Part shown: positions 1 to 5,094 of the stretch, piece by piece | How the letters are laid out: each line of letters opens with the position of its first letter | How positions within the stretch are numbered: the first letter of the stretch is position 1 | The notes under the pieces: model-generated | The model's input: only the letters and a program-made list of their open reading frames with translations | Told to the model about the DNA's origin: nothing | The model's database searches: none | Translations under genes and position numbers: made by a program | Assembly (NCBI GenBank): GCA_964448445.1 | Contig: CAYVAU010000079.1 | Coordinates: 1-5,094, forward strand | Length of the DNA: 5,094 bases | Direction: 5' to 3' | Source of the DNA: B73-G16 sp964448445 | GTDB lineage: Bacteria > Desulfobacterota > B13-G15

Positions 1-25
1 CTTCAACGGGGAGAGTAGGTGTCGG

Positions 26-382
26 TCATTCCTCACCTTTCCGAAAGAGCACTATTCCACCTTCGGACATTTTGGTGAGCTTATCCCTGGCTTGTCGATA
101 TTCTGCTTCTGTGTAAAGATGGGGTTCAAGACGGGGAAGGCCAAGGGTTTGCTTGACAAGGGCATAGGCATCGGGCCGCTCCTCCCCTGCGTAAACGATG
201 AGAAGGTCAATGTCGCTTCCCACCGTATAGTTCCCCTTGGCATAGGAACCGAAAAGCGTCACCTGAACCAGCGGAAGCCTCTTCTTCAACTCCCTCAGTC
301 TTTCGGAAAGAATTTGGATGATCTCCGCCCGATCAAATTCGGGATAGAAGACCCTGACAGAACTTGATGATCCTTTCCGCAT
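26..382 (-). CDS. MNT-type nucleotidyltransferase (HEPN/MNT module antitoxin)
   Basis: A 118-residue minimal nucleotidyltransferase of the DNA polymerase beta fold. The signature GSX10DXD is visible: G45-S46, then D57 and D59, which bind the metal and nucleotide. A later acidic residue, E86 in LEPHLYTEAEY, may be the third carboxylate. The protein is soluble, with no signal peptide or membrane segment. In MntA/HepT-type pairs the MNT protein neutralises the HEPN RNase, in the studied Shewanella pair by adding AMP to a tyrosine of the toxin. Here that role is inferred from pairing with the HEPN gene directly upstream, whose 3' end it overlaps by 50 bases. The ATG at 382 is preceded by AGGAGG at 393-398, 10 nt away, inside the HEPN gene. 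No other in-frame Met precedes the catalytic motif. Length is normal for the family. Fold assignment is firm; the antitoxin role is likely but untested. Confidence 0.88.
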   Translation of the reverse strand: MRKGSSSSVRVFYPEFDRAEIIQILSERLRELKKRLPLVQVTLFGSYAKGNYTVGSDIDLLIVYAGEERPDAYALVKQTLGLPRLEPHLYTEAEYRQARDKLTKMSEGGIVLFRKGEE

Positions 383-728
383 ACTCGATTAGCCTCCTGG
401 CCTCGTTGGCAGTATATCGAGTTCTTGGAGAGCCTGACGGATGGGCGTTGGGATACCTTGCAGGGATGTAAGCCTTATCCAGCTCTAAGGCTCCATTGAT
501 CAACTCTTCGGGGACCGGATGTCTCCTTGAAAGTTCCTGAAGCAGGTCGGCTAAGGCCTGCCCCCAGGCCTCGGCCCCCATCTTTTGAAACACAGCTTTA
601 ACCGCTTTCTCCGCTGCTTGCTGAGAGGAGAAACAGGCCCAATCAAAAAAGCCCCTCTCCAGATCGCTCTTGGCATGCTCCAGATCCCCTTCCGCTTGAT
701 CCATCCAATCACGACTCCTTTCCACCAC
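333..728 (-). CDS. HEPN domain protein, probable toxin partner of the MNT protein
   Basis: A 131-residue, mostly helical protein of the HEPN family (PF05168 type). The N-terminal pattern RSRDWMDQAEGDLEHA, the SSQQAAEKAVKA helix and the central AYIPARYPNA block are typical. Many HEPN proteins are metal-independent RNases with an R-X4-6-H motif. Here R91-YPNA-H96 fits R-X4-H, but the H-X-Y tyrosine that is AMP-modified in Shewanella HepT is absent (H96-P-S). This may belong to the RYPD subfamily, where that histidine is not always conserved, so RNase activity is uncertain. I chose the GTG at 728 because GGGAG lies 7 nt upstream and because residues 2-8 (VERSRDW) match the usual family N-terminus; an ATG at residue 9 is the alternative. 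It is the first gene of a two-gene unit with the MNT gene, just beyond a tRNA pair. Confidence 0.85.
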   Translation of the reverse strand: MVERSRDWMDQAEGDLEHAKSDLERGFFDWACFSSQQAAEKAVKAVFQKMGAEAWGQALADLLQELSRRHPVPEELINGALELDKAYIPARYPNAHPSGSPRTRYTANEARRLIEYAERIIKFCQGLLSRI

Positions 729-901
729 TCAAGCACTCCCGATAAATTTCGGTATCTTCTCCCCTTAGAAGCTACCGCAGCCGGTTATCCGGATCAATCT
801 TTATGTCGCCTTTGTTCCTTACTGGGCTCTTGATCCTTGGCCTTGTGCTCTCCCTTTAGGCCCAAAAAGGGAAAATGACAGGCTCCGGAGGGAACAAAAA
901 T
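729..901. other. Non-coding spacer between tRNA-Glu and the HEPN gene
   Basis: No gene is supported here. It is the leader region of the HEPN/MNT unit and the trailer of the tRNA pair (both minus). I see short inverted repeats: TCCCTTT/AAAGGGA at 851-857 and 866-872; GGATCAA/TTGATCC at 791-797 and 830-836; TTTGTTCC/GGAACAAA at 811-818 and 891-898; and the palindromic CCGGTTATCCGG at 781-792. A T-rich run directly follows the tRNA-Glu CCA end on the minus strand (894-901). None makes a convincing intrinsic terminator, and I find no clear -35/-10 pair for the HEPN gene. Confidence 0.5.
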
Positions 902-977
902 TGGTGGTCCCAACGGGACTCGAACCCGTGTCTCTGGCGTGAGAGGCCAGTATCCTAGGCCGCTAGACGATGGGACC
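902..977 (-). tRNA. tRNA-Glu, anticodon CTC
   Basis: A full 76-nt cloverleaf. The acceptor stem GGTCCCA (977-971) pairs with TGGGACC (912-906), the discriminator is A at 905, and CCA is encoded at 904-902. The anticodon stem CTGGC/GCCAG carries loop CTCTCAC, so the anticodon is CTC (943-941), reading GAG. The T arm is ACGGG-TTCGAGT-CCCGT and the variable loop is 4 nt. It lies 4 nt downstream of tRNA-Gln and is surely co-transcribed with it, so it needs nuclease processing from a common precursor. The A discriminator differs from the G of E. coli tRNA-Glu. Confidence 0.97.
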
Positions 978-981
978 ACCC

Positions 982-1055
982 TGGCTGGGGGACGAGGATT
1001 CGAACCCCGGCTTCGAGGTCCAGAGCCTCGCGTCCTGCCGCTAGACGATCCCCCA
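982..1055 (-). tRNA. tRNA-Gln, anticodon CTG
   Basis: A full 74-nt cloverleaf. The acceptor stem TGGGGGA (1055-1049) pairs with TCCCCCA, the discriminator is G at 985, and CCA is encoded at 984-982. The anticodon stem CGAGG/CCTCG carries loop CTCTGGA, giving anticodon CTG (1023-1021), which reads CAG. The T arm CGGGG-TTCGAAT-CCTCG has one G-T wobble. The first pair is T1-A72, the form recognised by the GatCAB amidotransferase in bacteria that make Gln-tRNA by way of Glu-tRNA, though E. coli tRNA-Gln has it too. First gene of the pair, 12 nt below a strong -10 box. Confidence 0.97.
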
Positions 1056-1066
1056 AGCCGTTTAAA

Positions 1067-1095
1067 TTAATAAACAAAAGTGCCCCTTGGGTCAA
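1067..1095 (-). promoter_or_regulatory. Sigma-70-type promoter of the tRNA-Gln/Glu pair
   Basis: On the minus strand, TTGACC (1095-1090) is followed after exactly 17 nt by TATTAA (1072-1067), with 5/6 and 4/6 matches to consensus. The -10 box ends 12 nt before the 5' end of tRNA-Gln, so a transcript would start within a few bases of the mature tRNA. The spacing and position make this the best-supported promoter in the window. Confidence 0.75.
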
Positions 1096-1127
1096 GCCGA
1101 AAAGGGGTGGTCTCTGTGGGAGTTTGG

Positions 1128-1136
1128 TGTTATCAT
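1128..1136 (+). promoter_or_regulatory. Possible extended -10 promoter of the dehydratase-deacylase operon
   Basis: TG-T-TATCAT (1128-1136) is an extended -10 element with 5/6 match to TATAAT. The -35 position (TGGTCT, 1108-1113, 17-nt spacer) is poor, as is common with extended -10 promoters. It would start RNA near 1143, about 25 nt before the ATG at 1168, and it points away from the tRNA promoter, whose boxes lie at 1067-1095. Confidence 0.4.
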
Positions 1137-1167
1137 CGTTTGGCCCTTCCGGGAAAGGGGGCGAAGG

Positions 1168-2289
1168 ATGGATCTTTTGCGCCGTTTTCGGGATGTGTGT
1201 GAGGATCCCTTTTCGGCCCTAAAGGGGCTAAAGGATTCCAAGAAGGTCATAGGCGTGACCCCTTCTGATGTCCCCGATGAGGTTATCCATGCCGCAGGGC
1301 TTCATCCTTTTATGATCCTTGGGACCACAGCCCCTATAAAGTATGTGACGGCCCTAATCCCCGATAATGCCTGCTCCCTTGCCAGGAGCAATCTGGAGCT
1401 GGTCCTGGCCTACCAGAGGGAGTTCTTTGACGGCTTCGTCATCCCCCAGGTGGATGATACCACCCAGCACATATCCGATCTCTGGGAGAGGCGATTCCGC
1501 CACCGTTTCTTCCACAAGTTCCTGACACCCCGGCAGCTCTCCAGGCCCTCTGCCAGGCTCTGGTTCCGTAAGGAGGTGGAGCGGCTGATGAGGGCCCTGG
1601 AGGACTTCGCGGGCATAAAGATCACCGATGAATCCCTCTGGAGGAGCATACGCCTCTTTAACGAGGACAGAAGGGAGTTGCAGAGGCTTTACGATTTGAA
1701 GCGCCGAGTCCCCGGGATCATCTCCAACAGGGATTTCTTCGACATCGTTAAGGCCTCCCTGATGATGGATAGAAGGGAACACCTTGAGGCTCTTAGGGCT
1801 TTTTTGCAGGGGATCAAGGAGGGAGGTAGAAAGGACCTGGTTCCCATTGCCCTTGCGGGGATAACCGTTGAGCCTCCGGAGATCTTTGACTTCCTTGACG
1901 AATTCGGCTTCAATGTGGTCTCGGACAACCTCGTGACCGGCTCAAGGCACATCTATTCGGTTGTCCCCGAGGAGGCCGATCCCATCGAGGCCCTACTTAA
2001 GCGCCATTTCTCCCGCCCCAACTTCAGTCCGATCCACGACAGCCCCGAAAGGGTCGTCGATGATCTGCTTGAGCTGGTCAGGGATTCGGGGGCCAAGGGC
2101 CTTATATACATCCACATACAGTACTGCGAATCCCAGGACTTTGACCTGCCCGACATAAGGAGGCGCTTCCGCGAAGAGGGCATCCCCCTCTTGGTCCTCA
2201 CCACCGAATATCAGACGCGGCACATCGGCCTCATGAGGACTCGTATAGAGGCCTTCAGGGAACTAATCGATAGGGATGGTGGGAGATGA
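1168..2289 (+). CDS. 2-hydroxyacyl-CoA dehydratase / benzoyl-CoA reductase family, small (HgdB/BcrC-like) subunit, cysteine-poor
   Basis: A 373-residue soluble protein of the PF06050 family, about the length of HgdB/BcrC subunits. The N-terminal block GVTPSDVPDEVIHAAG (residues 29-44), the C69-SLARSNLE block, the VDDTTQHISDLW block (95-106) and the C-terminal IQYC320 and RTRIEAFRELI (357-367) follow the family order. Well-studied relatives remove water from 2-hydroxyacyl-CoA or reduce benzoyl-CoA using [4Fe-4S] clusters. Two positions that are normally cysteine are changed here: P32 (usual C in the C-T/S-Y-V-P-E-E motif) and D96 (usual C of the CD motif). Only C69 and C320 remain of the usual four, so a standard cluster is doubtful. 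I chose the ATG at 1168: AGGGGG lies 6 nt upstream and a -10 box lies before it. An in-frame TTG at 1087 would start upstream of that promoter. It overlaps the next gene by ATGA. Family is sure; substrate is unknown. Confidence 0.85.
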   Translation: MDLLRRFRDVCEDPFSALKGLKDSKKVIGVTPSDVPDEVIHAAGLHPFMILGTTAPIKYVTALIPDNACSLARSNLELVLAYQREFFDGFVIPQVDDTTQHISDLWERRFRHRFFHKFLTPRQLSRPSARLWFRKEVERLMRALEDFAGIKITDESLWRSIRLFNEDRRELQRLYDLKRRVPGIISNRDFFDIVKASLMMDRREHLEALRAFLQGIKEGGRKDLVPIALAGITVEPPEIFDFLDEFGFNVVSDNLVTGSRHIYSVVPEEADPIEALLKRHFSRPNFSPIHDSPERVVDDLLELVRDSGAKGLIYIHIQYCESQDFDLPDIRRRFREEGIPLLVLTTEYQTRHIGLMRTRIEAFRELIDRDGGR

Positions 2290-3485
2290 ACAGCAGGGAG
2301 CTTTCCAGGGTTTTAACCGAACAGTACCTTGAGGAGGCCAGGACGGCCCATCAGAGGGGGAAGTATGTGGCCTACACCACGGCCGTCTCCCCGGTCGAGA
2401 TCCTGGTCGCCCATGACTTCATCCCCATCTATCCCGAGAACCACGCGGTGTCGCTCATTACAAAGAGGCTCTGTACGGAGCTTTCGGAGGTCGTCGAAAA
2501 AGAGGGTTACACCTCCCACCTCTGCGCCTATGCCCGCTGTGATCTCGGTTACCGGGAGACGGGCAAAAGCCCCATGGGGGGGATACCCGAACCGGACTTC
2601 CTCCTCTCCTGCAACGCCCAGTGTTTCACCCTGGTCAAGTGGTTCGAAGTCCTTTCGAGGCGCTACAAGGTCCCCATGTTCGTCTTTGACACACCCCAAT
2701 GGATAAGGGATGGGGAGGCCAGAAAGGAGATCCTCAATTACTGCGTCATGCAGCTGAGGGAGCTTATAGCCTCCCTTGAGGAAATCACCGGCAAGAAGTT
2801 CGACTACGACAGATTGAGGGAGGTCATAAGGCTTTCGGATCGCGCATGTCGCCTCTACCGCAGGTTCCTGGACATGGCAGCCCATAGGCCCTCCCCCATC
2901 ACCATCTTCGATGCCCTGATCCACATGGCCATAATCGTCTATTTGCGGGGGACCCCTCAGGCCGTTCGGTATTACGAGACCCTGGTCGGCGAGATCGAGC
3001 AGAAGGTGAAGAGGGGTGAGGCTGCCATTCAGGGCGAAAGGTTCAGGCTCTATTGGGAAAACCTGCCCGTGTGGTTCAAGTTCAAGGACCACTTCAACCT
3101 CCTCGCTTCCTATGGGGCCGTCATCCTGACCTCCCTCTACGTGCACGATTGGGCCCACGAGTTCGATGTCGATAAGGATCCCCTTTTGACGCTGGCCGAA
3201 AATTATGTTTCGGGCTTCTCCAACGTGACCCTTGAGGAACGAGCGGACATGGCCCTCGAGCTATTTGAGCGCTATCAACTCAACGGCATGATCATGTTCA
3301 TCAACCGCAGCTGCAAGGCCGTGTCCTTTGCAGTTCACGAGCTCAAAGAGCTCCTCACCGAAAAGACGGGCCTTCCGGCCCTGGTCTTTGAGGCCGATAT
3401 GGGCGATCCGAGGTTTTACTCCGAAGCCCAAGTGAGGACACGCATAGAGGCCTATCTTGAGACCCTACAGGAGTTTGTACAATGA
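2286..3485 (+). CDS. 2-hydroxyacyl-CoA dehydratase / benzoyl-CoA reductase family, large (HgdA/BcrB-like) subunit
   Basis: A 399-residue PF06050 protein and partner of the preceding subunit. Family blocks in order: SPVEILVAHDFIPIYPENHA (35-54), SHLC80AYARCDLGY, PEPDFLLSCNAQC113 with FTLVKWFEVL, VPMFVFDTP (129-137), a helical middle, then FINRSC343KAVSF and SEAQVRTRIEAYLETL near the end. C80, C113 and C343 are well placed as the three cysteine ligands of a [4Fe-4S] cluster, with the fourth site open to substrate or water as in characterised dehydratases. The YPENH and KWFE...FDTP features recall the BcrB/BzdO side of the family. Length is somewhat below BcrB or HgdA. No signal peptide or membrane helix. 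The ATG overlaps the previous stop by ATGA and the TGA overlaps the next ATG the same way, so translation is probably coupled across all three genes. The substrate cannot be read from the sequence, and no activase gene is adjacent. Confidence 0.88.
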   Translation: MNSRELSRVLTEQYLEEARTAHQRGKYVAYTTAVSPVEILVAHDFIPIYPENHAVSLITKRLCTELSEVVEKEGYTSHLCAYARCDLGYRETGKSPMGGIPEPDFLLSCNAQCFTLVKWFEVLSRRYKVPMFVFDTPQWIRDGEARKEILNYCVMQLRELIASLEEITGKKFDYDRLREVIRLSDRACRLYRRFLDMAAHRPSPITIFDALIHMAIIVYLRGTPQAVRYYETLVGEIEQKVKRGEAAIQGERFRLYWENLPVWFKFKDHFNLLASYGAVILTSLYVHDWAHEFDVDKDPLLTLAENYVSGFSNVTLEERADMALELFERYQLNGMIMFINRSCKAVSFAVHELKELLTEKTGLPALVFEADMGDPRFYSEAQVRTRIEAYLETLQEFVQ

Positions 3486-4522
3486 AGGTGGGTGTTGTGG
3501 CAGATGACCGCTATATGCTCCATGACATGGGGCCCTTCCATCCCGAAAGCCCCAAGAGGCTTGAGGCCATCTACCAGGCCCTTGAGGCCCTGAGGGATCG
3601 GCTCGAAGAGATCCAACCCAGGAAGGCGTCCCCAGAGGAGATAGCCTTCGTTCACGAGCCGGCCTACATAGAGCGGATCGCCTCAACGGCGGGAAAGGCC
3701 TATGTGCAGCTCGATCCTGACACCTCCACATGCCCCCACAGCTATGAGGTGGCCCTTCTTGCCGCAGGTGGAGTGATGGAGGCGGTCAGGAGCGTCCTGG
3801 AGGGTAGAATACGCAGCGCCTTCGCCCTCATAAGGCCCCCTGGGCATCATGCAGAACGCAACCGGGCCATGGGCTTCTGTCTGTTCAACAATGTCGCCAT
3901 CGCAGCCCGTTACGCCCAGAAGGTCCATGGTCTCCAAAGGGTCCTCATAGTCGATTGGGATCTGCATCACGGAAACGGCACCCAGAAGGCCTTCTGGGAG
4001 GACAACACAGTCCTTTACTTTTCCACCCACCAGTACCCCTATTACCCCGGCACTGGACACTGGCAGGAGATAGGTGGGGGTCAGGGGAGGGGTTATACGG
4101 TGAACTGTCCCTTGAGGGTGGGTCATGATGATCTGGATTACGCCAATATCTTCAGGCACCACTTAAGGCCCATAACCCTCAAGTTCAGGCCCCAGCTGAT
4201 CCTGGTATCGGCGGGCTTTGATCCCTACTTTCGCGACCCCCTGGGGGGCATGAAGCTCACCGAGCGGGGCTTTGTCCGGCTCACGGACCTTTTGCTTGAA
4301 ATGGCCGATGAATGCGGTTGCCCCATCGTCCTTGCCCTGGAAGGGGGATACCATGTGGAGGGGGTGGCAAGGTGCGTGGTTGAGGTCTTGAGGAGGCTTT
4401 CGGGAGAGGTGACCTTCGAAAGGGAGGAGGTTCAAAGGGAAGAGGATAAGGCCTTTGGGCGCATTGCCACCTTCCTTGAAACCCTGAGGGAACCCCTTAA
4501 GGACTACTGGGATTTCGACTGA
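3482..4522 (+). CDS. Histone deacetylase family (AcuC/APAH-like) zinc-dependent deacylase
   Basis: A 346-residue arginase-fold amidohydrolase (PF00850). All the expected catalytic parts are visible: the N-terminal HPESPKRLEAI (20-30), RPPGHHAE with the H122-H123 pair, GFCLFNNVAIAA, then DWDLHHGNGT with zinc ligands D160 and H162, SAGFDP with the third ligand D247, and LEGGY with the transition-state tyrosine Y290. The enzyme should therefore be active. Bacterial relatives remove acetyl or other acyl groups from lysines (AcuC acts on acetyl-CoA synthetase) or from polyamines. The substrate here is unknown, and the position behind two CoA-thioester enzyme subunits suggests acyl-group metabolism. 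An AGGAG lies 8 nt before the ATG, which overlaps the preceding stop. The C-terminal 55 residues after the catalytic Tyr are charged and variable. Its 3' end overlaps the convergent IHF/HU gene by 19 bases. Confidence 0.93.
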   Translation: MKVGVVADDRYMLHDMGPFHPESPKRLEAIYQALEALRDRLEEIQPRKASPEEIAFVHEPAYIERIASTAGKAYVQLDPDTSTCPHSYEVALLAAGGVMEAVRSVLEGRIRSAFALIRPPGHHAERNRAMGFCLFNNVAIAARYAQKVHGLQRVLIVDWDLHHGNGTQKAFWEDNTVLYFSTHQYPYYPGTGHWQEIGGGQGRGYTVNCPLRVGHDDLDYANIFRHHLRPITLKFRPQLILVSAGFDPYFRDPLGGMKLTERGFVRLTDLLLEMADECGCPIVLALEGGYHVEGVARCVVEVLRRLSGEVTFEREEVQREEDKAFGRIATFLETLREPLKDYWDFD

Positions 4523-4806
4523 TCCTGGGGAGAGCGGTTTATCCGGTCCTTGGTTTCCTTGGCCACCTTGAAATGGGGCAATCTTTTTGGCGGCACATCG
4601 ACGACCTCCCCCGTCTTTGGGTTCCGACCCCTATAGCCCTCGTATCTCCTTATGGAGAAGGTCCCAAATCCCCTCAGCTCTATCCTTTCACCCCTGATTA
4701 GGGCCTCTTCCATCTCTTCGATGACCGTATCCACGATCACCTTGGCTTCCTTCTGACTTATATCGAGCCTTTCGGCAAGCCTCTGGATGAGTTGCTTCTT
4801 GGTCAT
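4504..4806 (-). CDS. IHF/HU family DNA-bending protein (IHF-beta-like)
   Basis: A 100-residue nucleoid protein. MTKKQLIQRLAERL at the N-terminus, the body RIELRGFGTF (41-50), the beta-arm GRNPKTG (60-66) with P63 as the DNA-intercalating proline, and PHFKVAKETKDRIN (77-90) are diagnostic. GERIELRGFGTF and PHFK resemble IHF-beta more than HU, though one-subunit HU-like proteins in deltaproteobacteria look alike, so I give no symbol. It binds and sharply bends DNA as a dimer. The last ten residues are a polar tail. The ATG at 4806 lies 12 bp past the purQ stop, and its ribosome site AGGAAGGGG (4820-4812) overlaps that stop, so it is likely read from the purQ transcript, perhaps with translational coupling. 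Its stop lies inside the convergent deacylase gene. Confidence 0.94.
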   Translation of the reverse strand: MTKKQLIQRLAERLDISQKEAKVIVDTVIEEMEEALIRGERIELRGFGTFSIRRYEGYRGRNPKTGEVVDVPPKRLPHFKVAKETKDRINRSPQDQSKSQ

Positions 4807-4818
4807 CGGTGCCCCTTC

Positions 4819-5094
4819 CTAAAGGATGTTTTTGCGGACATATTCTACACCCCTCCTGAAGAGTTCAACACCCAGGACCTCCGAAGGGGGTTCCCTCCTC
4901 CAGCGGGGATGGTTGGTGAAGTGCAGGAAGGCCTCAGGATGGGGCATGAGGCCGAAGATCCTCCCCGTGGGATCGCATACTCCGGCAATGGCCCCTTCGG
5001 ACCCATTGGGATTGAAGGGATACTGCATGGTGGGATTGTAGTCGGGGTCAGCATACTGCAGCACGACCTGCCCATTCTTGAGGAGCTCCTCAAG
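4819..5094 (-). CDS. purQ: Phosphoribosylformylglycinamidine synthase, glutaminase subunit PurQ (3' end only)
   Basis: The last 91 codons of a gene that begins beyond the right edge. The product is the class I glutamine amidotransferase subunit that supplies ammonia for the fourth step of purine synthesis (FGAR to FGAM), working with PurL and PurS. The visible end contains NPNGSEGAIAGVCD (28-41), then RIFGLMPHPEAF, where H52 and E54 of the fragment complete the Cys-His-Glu triad; the catalytic cysteine is off the window. The following HFTNHPRW segment marks the longer PurQ form that I associate with deltaproteobacteria and relatives. It has no start in this window; an internal GTG at 5064 is not a real start because family-typical sequence runs through it. 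Its stop TAG is at 4821-4819, with the IHF/HU gene following closely. Confidence 0.92.
   Translation of the reverse strand, partial: LEELLKNGQVVLQYADPDYNPTMQYPFNPNGSEGAIAGVCDPTGRIFGLMPHPEAFLHFTNHPRWRREPPSEVLGVELFRRGVEYVRKNIL

Noticed and set aside
3..29. Eight-codon reading frame starting with ATG overlapping the MNT stop codon
   Set aside because: It stops after eight codons and shows nothing to support translation as a gene; most likely chance.
851..872. 7-bp perfect hairpin as an intrinsic terminator for the tRNA pair
   Set aside because: On the minus strand no T run follows the stem, and the stem is only A/T plus three G-C pairs with an 8-nt loop.
794..979. 61-residue minus-strand reading frame
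   Set aside because: It runs through nearly all of tRNA-Glu and into spacer sequence; the translated part is just tRNA read as protein.
1087..1167. TTG start giving 27 extra residues to the small dehydratase-like subunit
   Set aside because: It begins upstream of the likely promoter, lacks a ribosome site, and the added residues do not look like the family. The ATG at 1168 has a purine-rich site 6 nt away.
2313..3158. 281-residue antisense reading frame across the large subunit gene
   Set aside because: It is opposite a strongly conserved family gene, and its length is explained by the GC-rich third codon positions. The product resembles no family I recognise.
3683..4162. 159-residue antisense reading frame across the deacylase gene
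   Set aside because: It is opposite the catalytic core of a clear histone-deacetylase-family gene, with no recognisable motif and no operon context.
4548..4562. Repeated CCTTGG near the convergent gene ends as a possible bidirectional terminator
   Set aside because: It lies inside the IHF/HU coding sequence (encoding a Lys/Glu/Thr-rich stretch), is very short, and lacks T runs.

Overview
The window reads as a piece of a bacterial chromosome with moderately high GC. Arginine is often AGG and isoleucine often ATA, and proline and alanine are mostly CCC and GCC. The tRNAs encode CCA. An IHF/HU-type protein and a PurQ of the form with an HFTNHPRW insertion are present, as are an oxygen-sensitive-type 2-hydroxyacyl-CoA dehydratase/benzoyl-CoA reductase-like pair and a HEPN/nucleotidyltransferase module. 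Together these suggest an anaerobic, possibly thermophilic, deltaproteobacterial or Thermodesulfobacteriota-like lineage. That placement is an inference from gene content and codon habit, not proof.

Layout. Positions 26-728 (minus) hold a two-gene HEPN toxin / MNT nucleotidyltransferase antitoxin-type module whose genes overlap by 50 bases. Positions 729-901 are non-coding, with a few short inverted repeats and no convincing gene. Positions 902-1055 (minus) hold a tandem tRNA-Gln(CTG)-tRNA-Glu(CTC) pair 4 nt apart, with a good sigma-70-type promoter at 1067-1095. A divergent promoter at about 1131 likely drives a three-gene plus-strand operon, 1168-4522. It encodes a small and a large subunit of the PF06050 family, then a zinc-dependent histone-deacetylase-family deacylase. 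Both junctions are ATGA overlaps. Converging on it from the right (minus) are the 3' end of purQ (4819 to the window edge) and an IHF/HU gene (4504-4806), which overlaps the deacylase gene tail to tail by 19 bases.

How the genes may work together. The three-gene operon is complete in this window: tRNAs lie upstream and a convergent operon lies downstream. The large PF06050 subunit keeps the three cysteines expected for a [4Fe-4S] cluster. The small subunit has lost two of the usual four conserved cysteines (proline and aspartate sit in their places). No ATP-dependent activase (HgdC/BcrA/BadF type) is encoded in the operon, and a lysine deacylase-type hydrolase takes the third place. This is the most unusual part of the window. 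One reading is a divergent CoA-thioester enzyme coupled to removal of acyl groups from protein or a small molecule. That is a hypothesis only.
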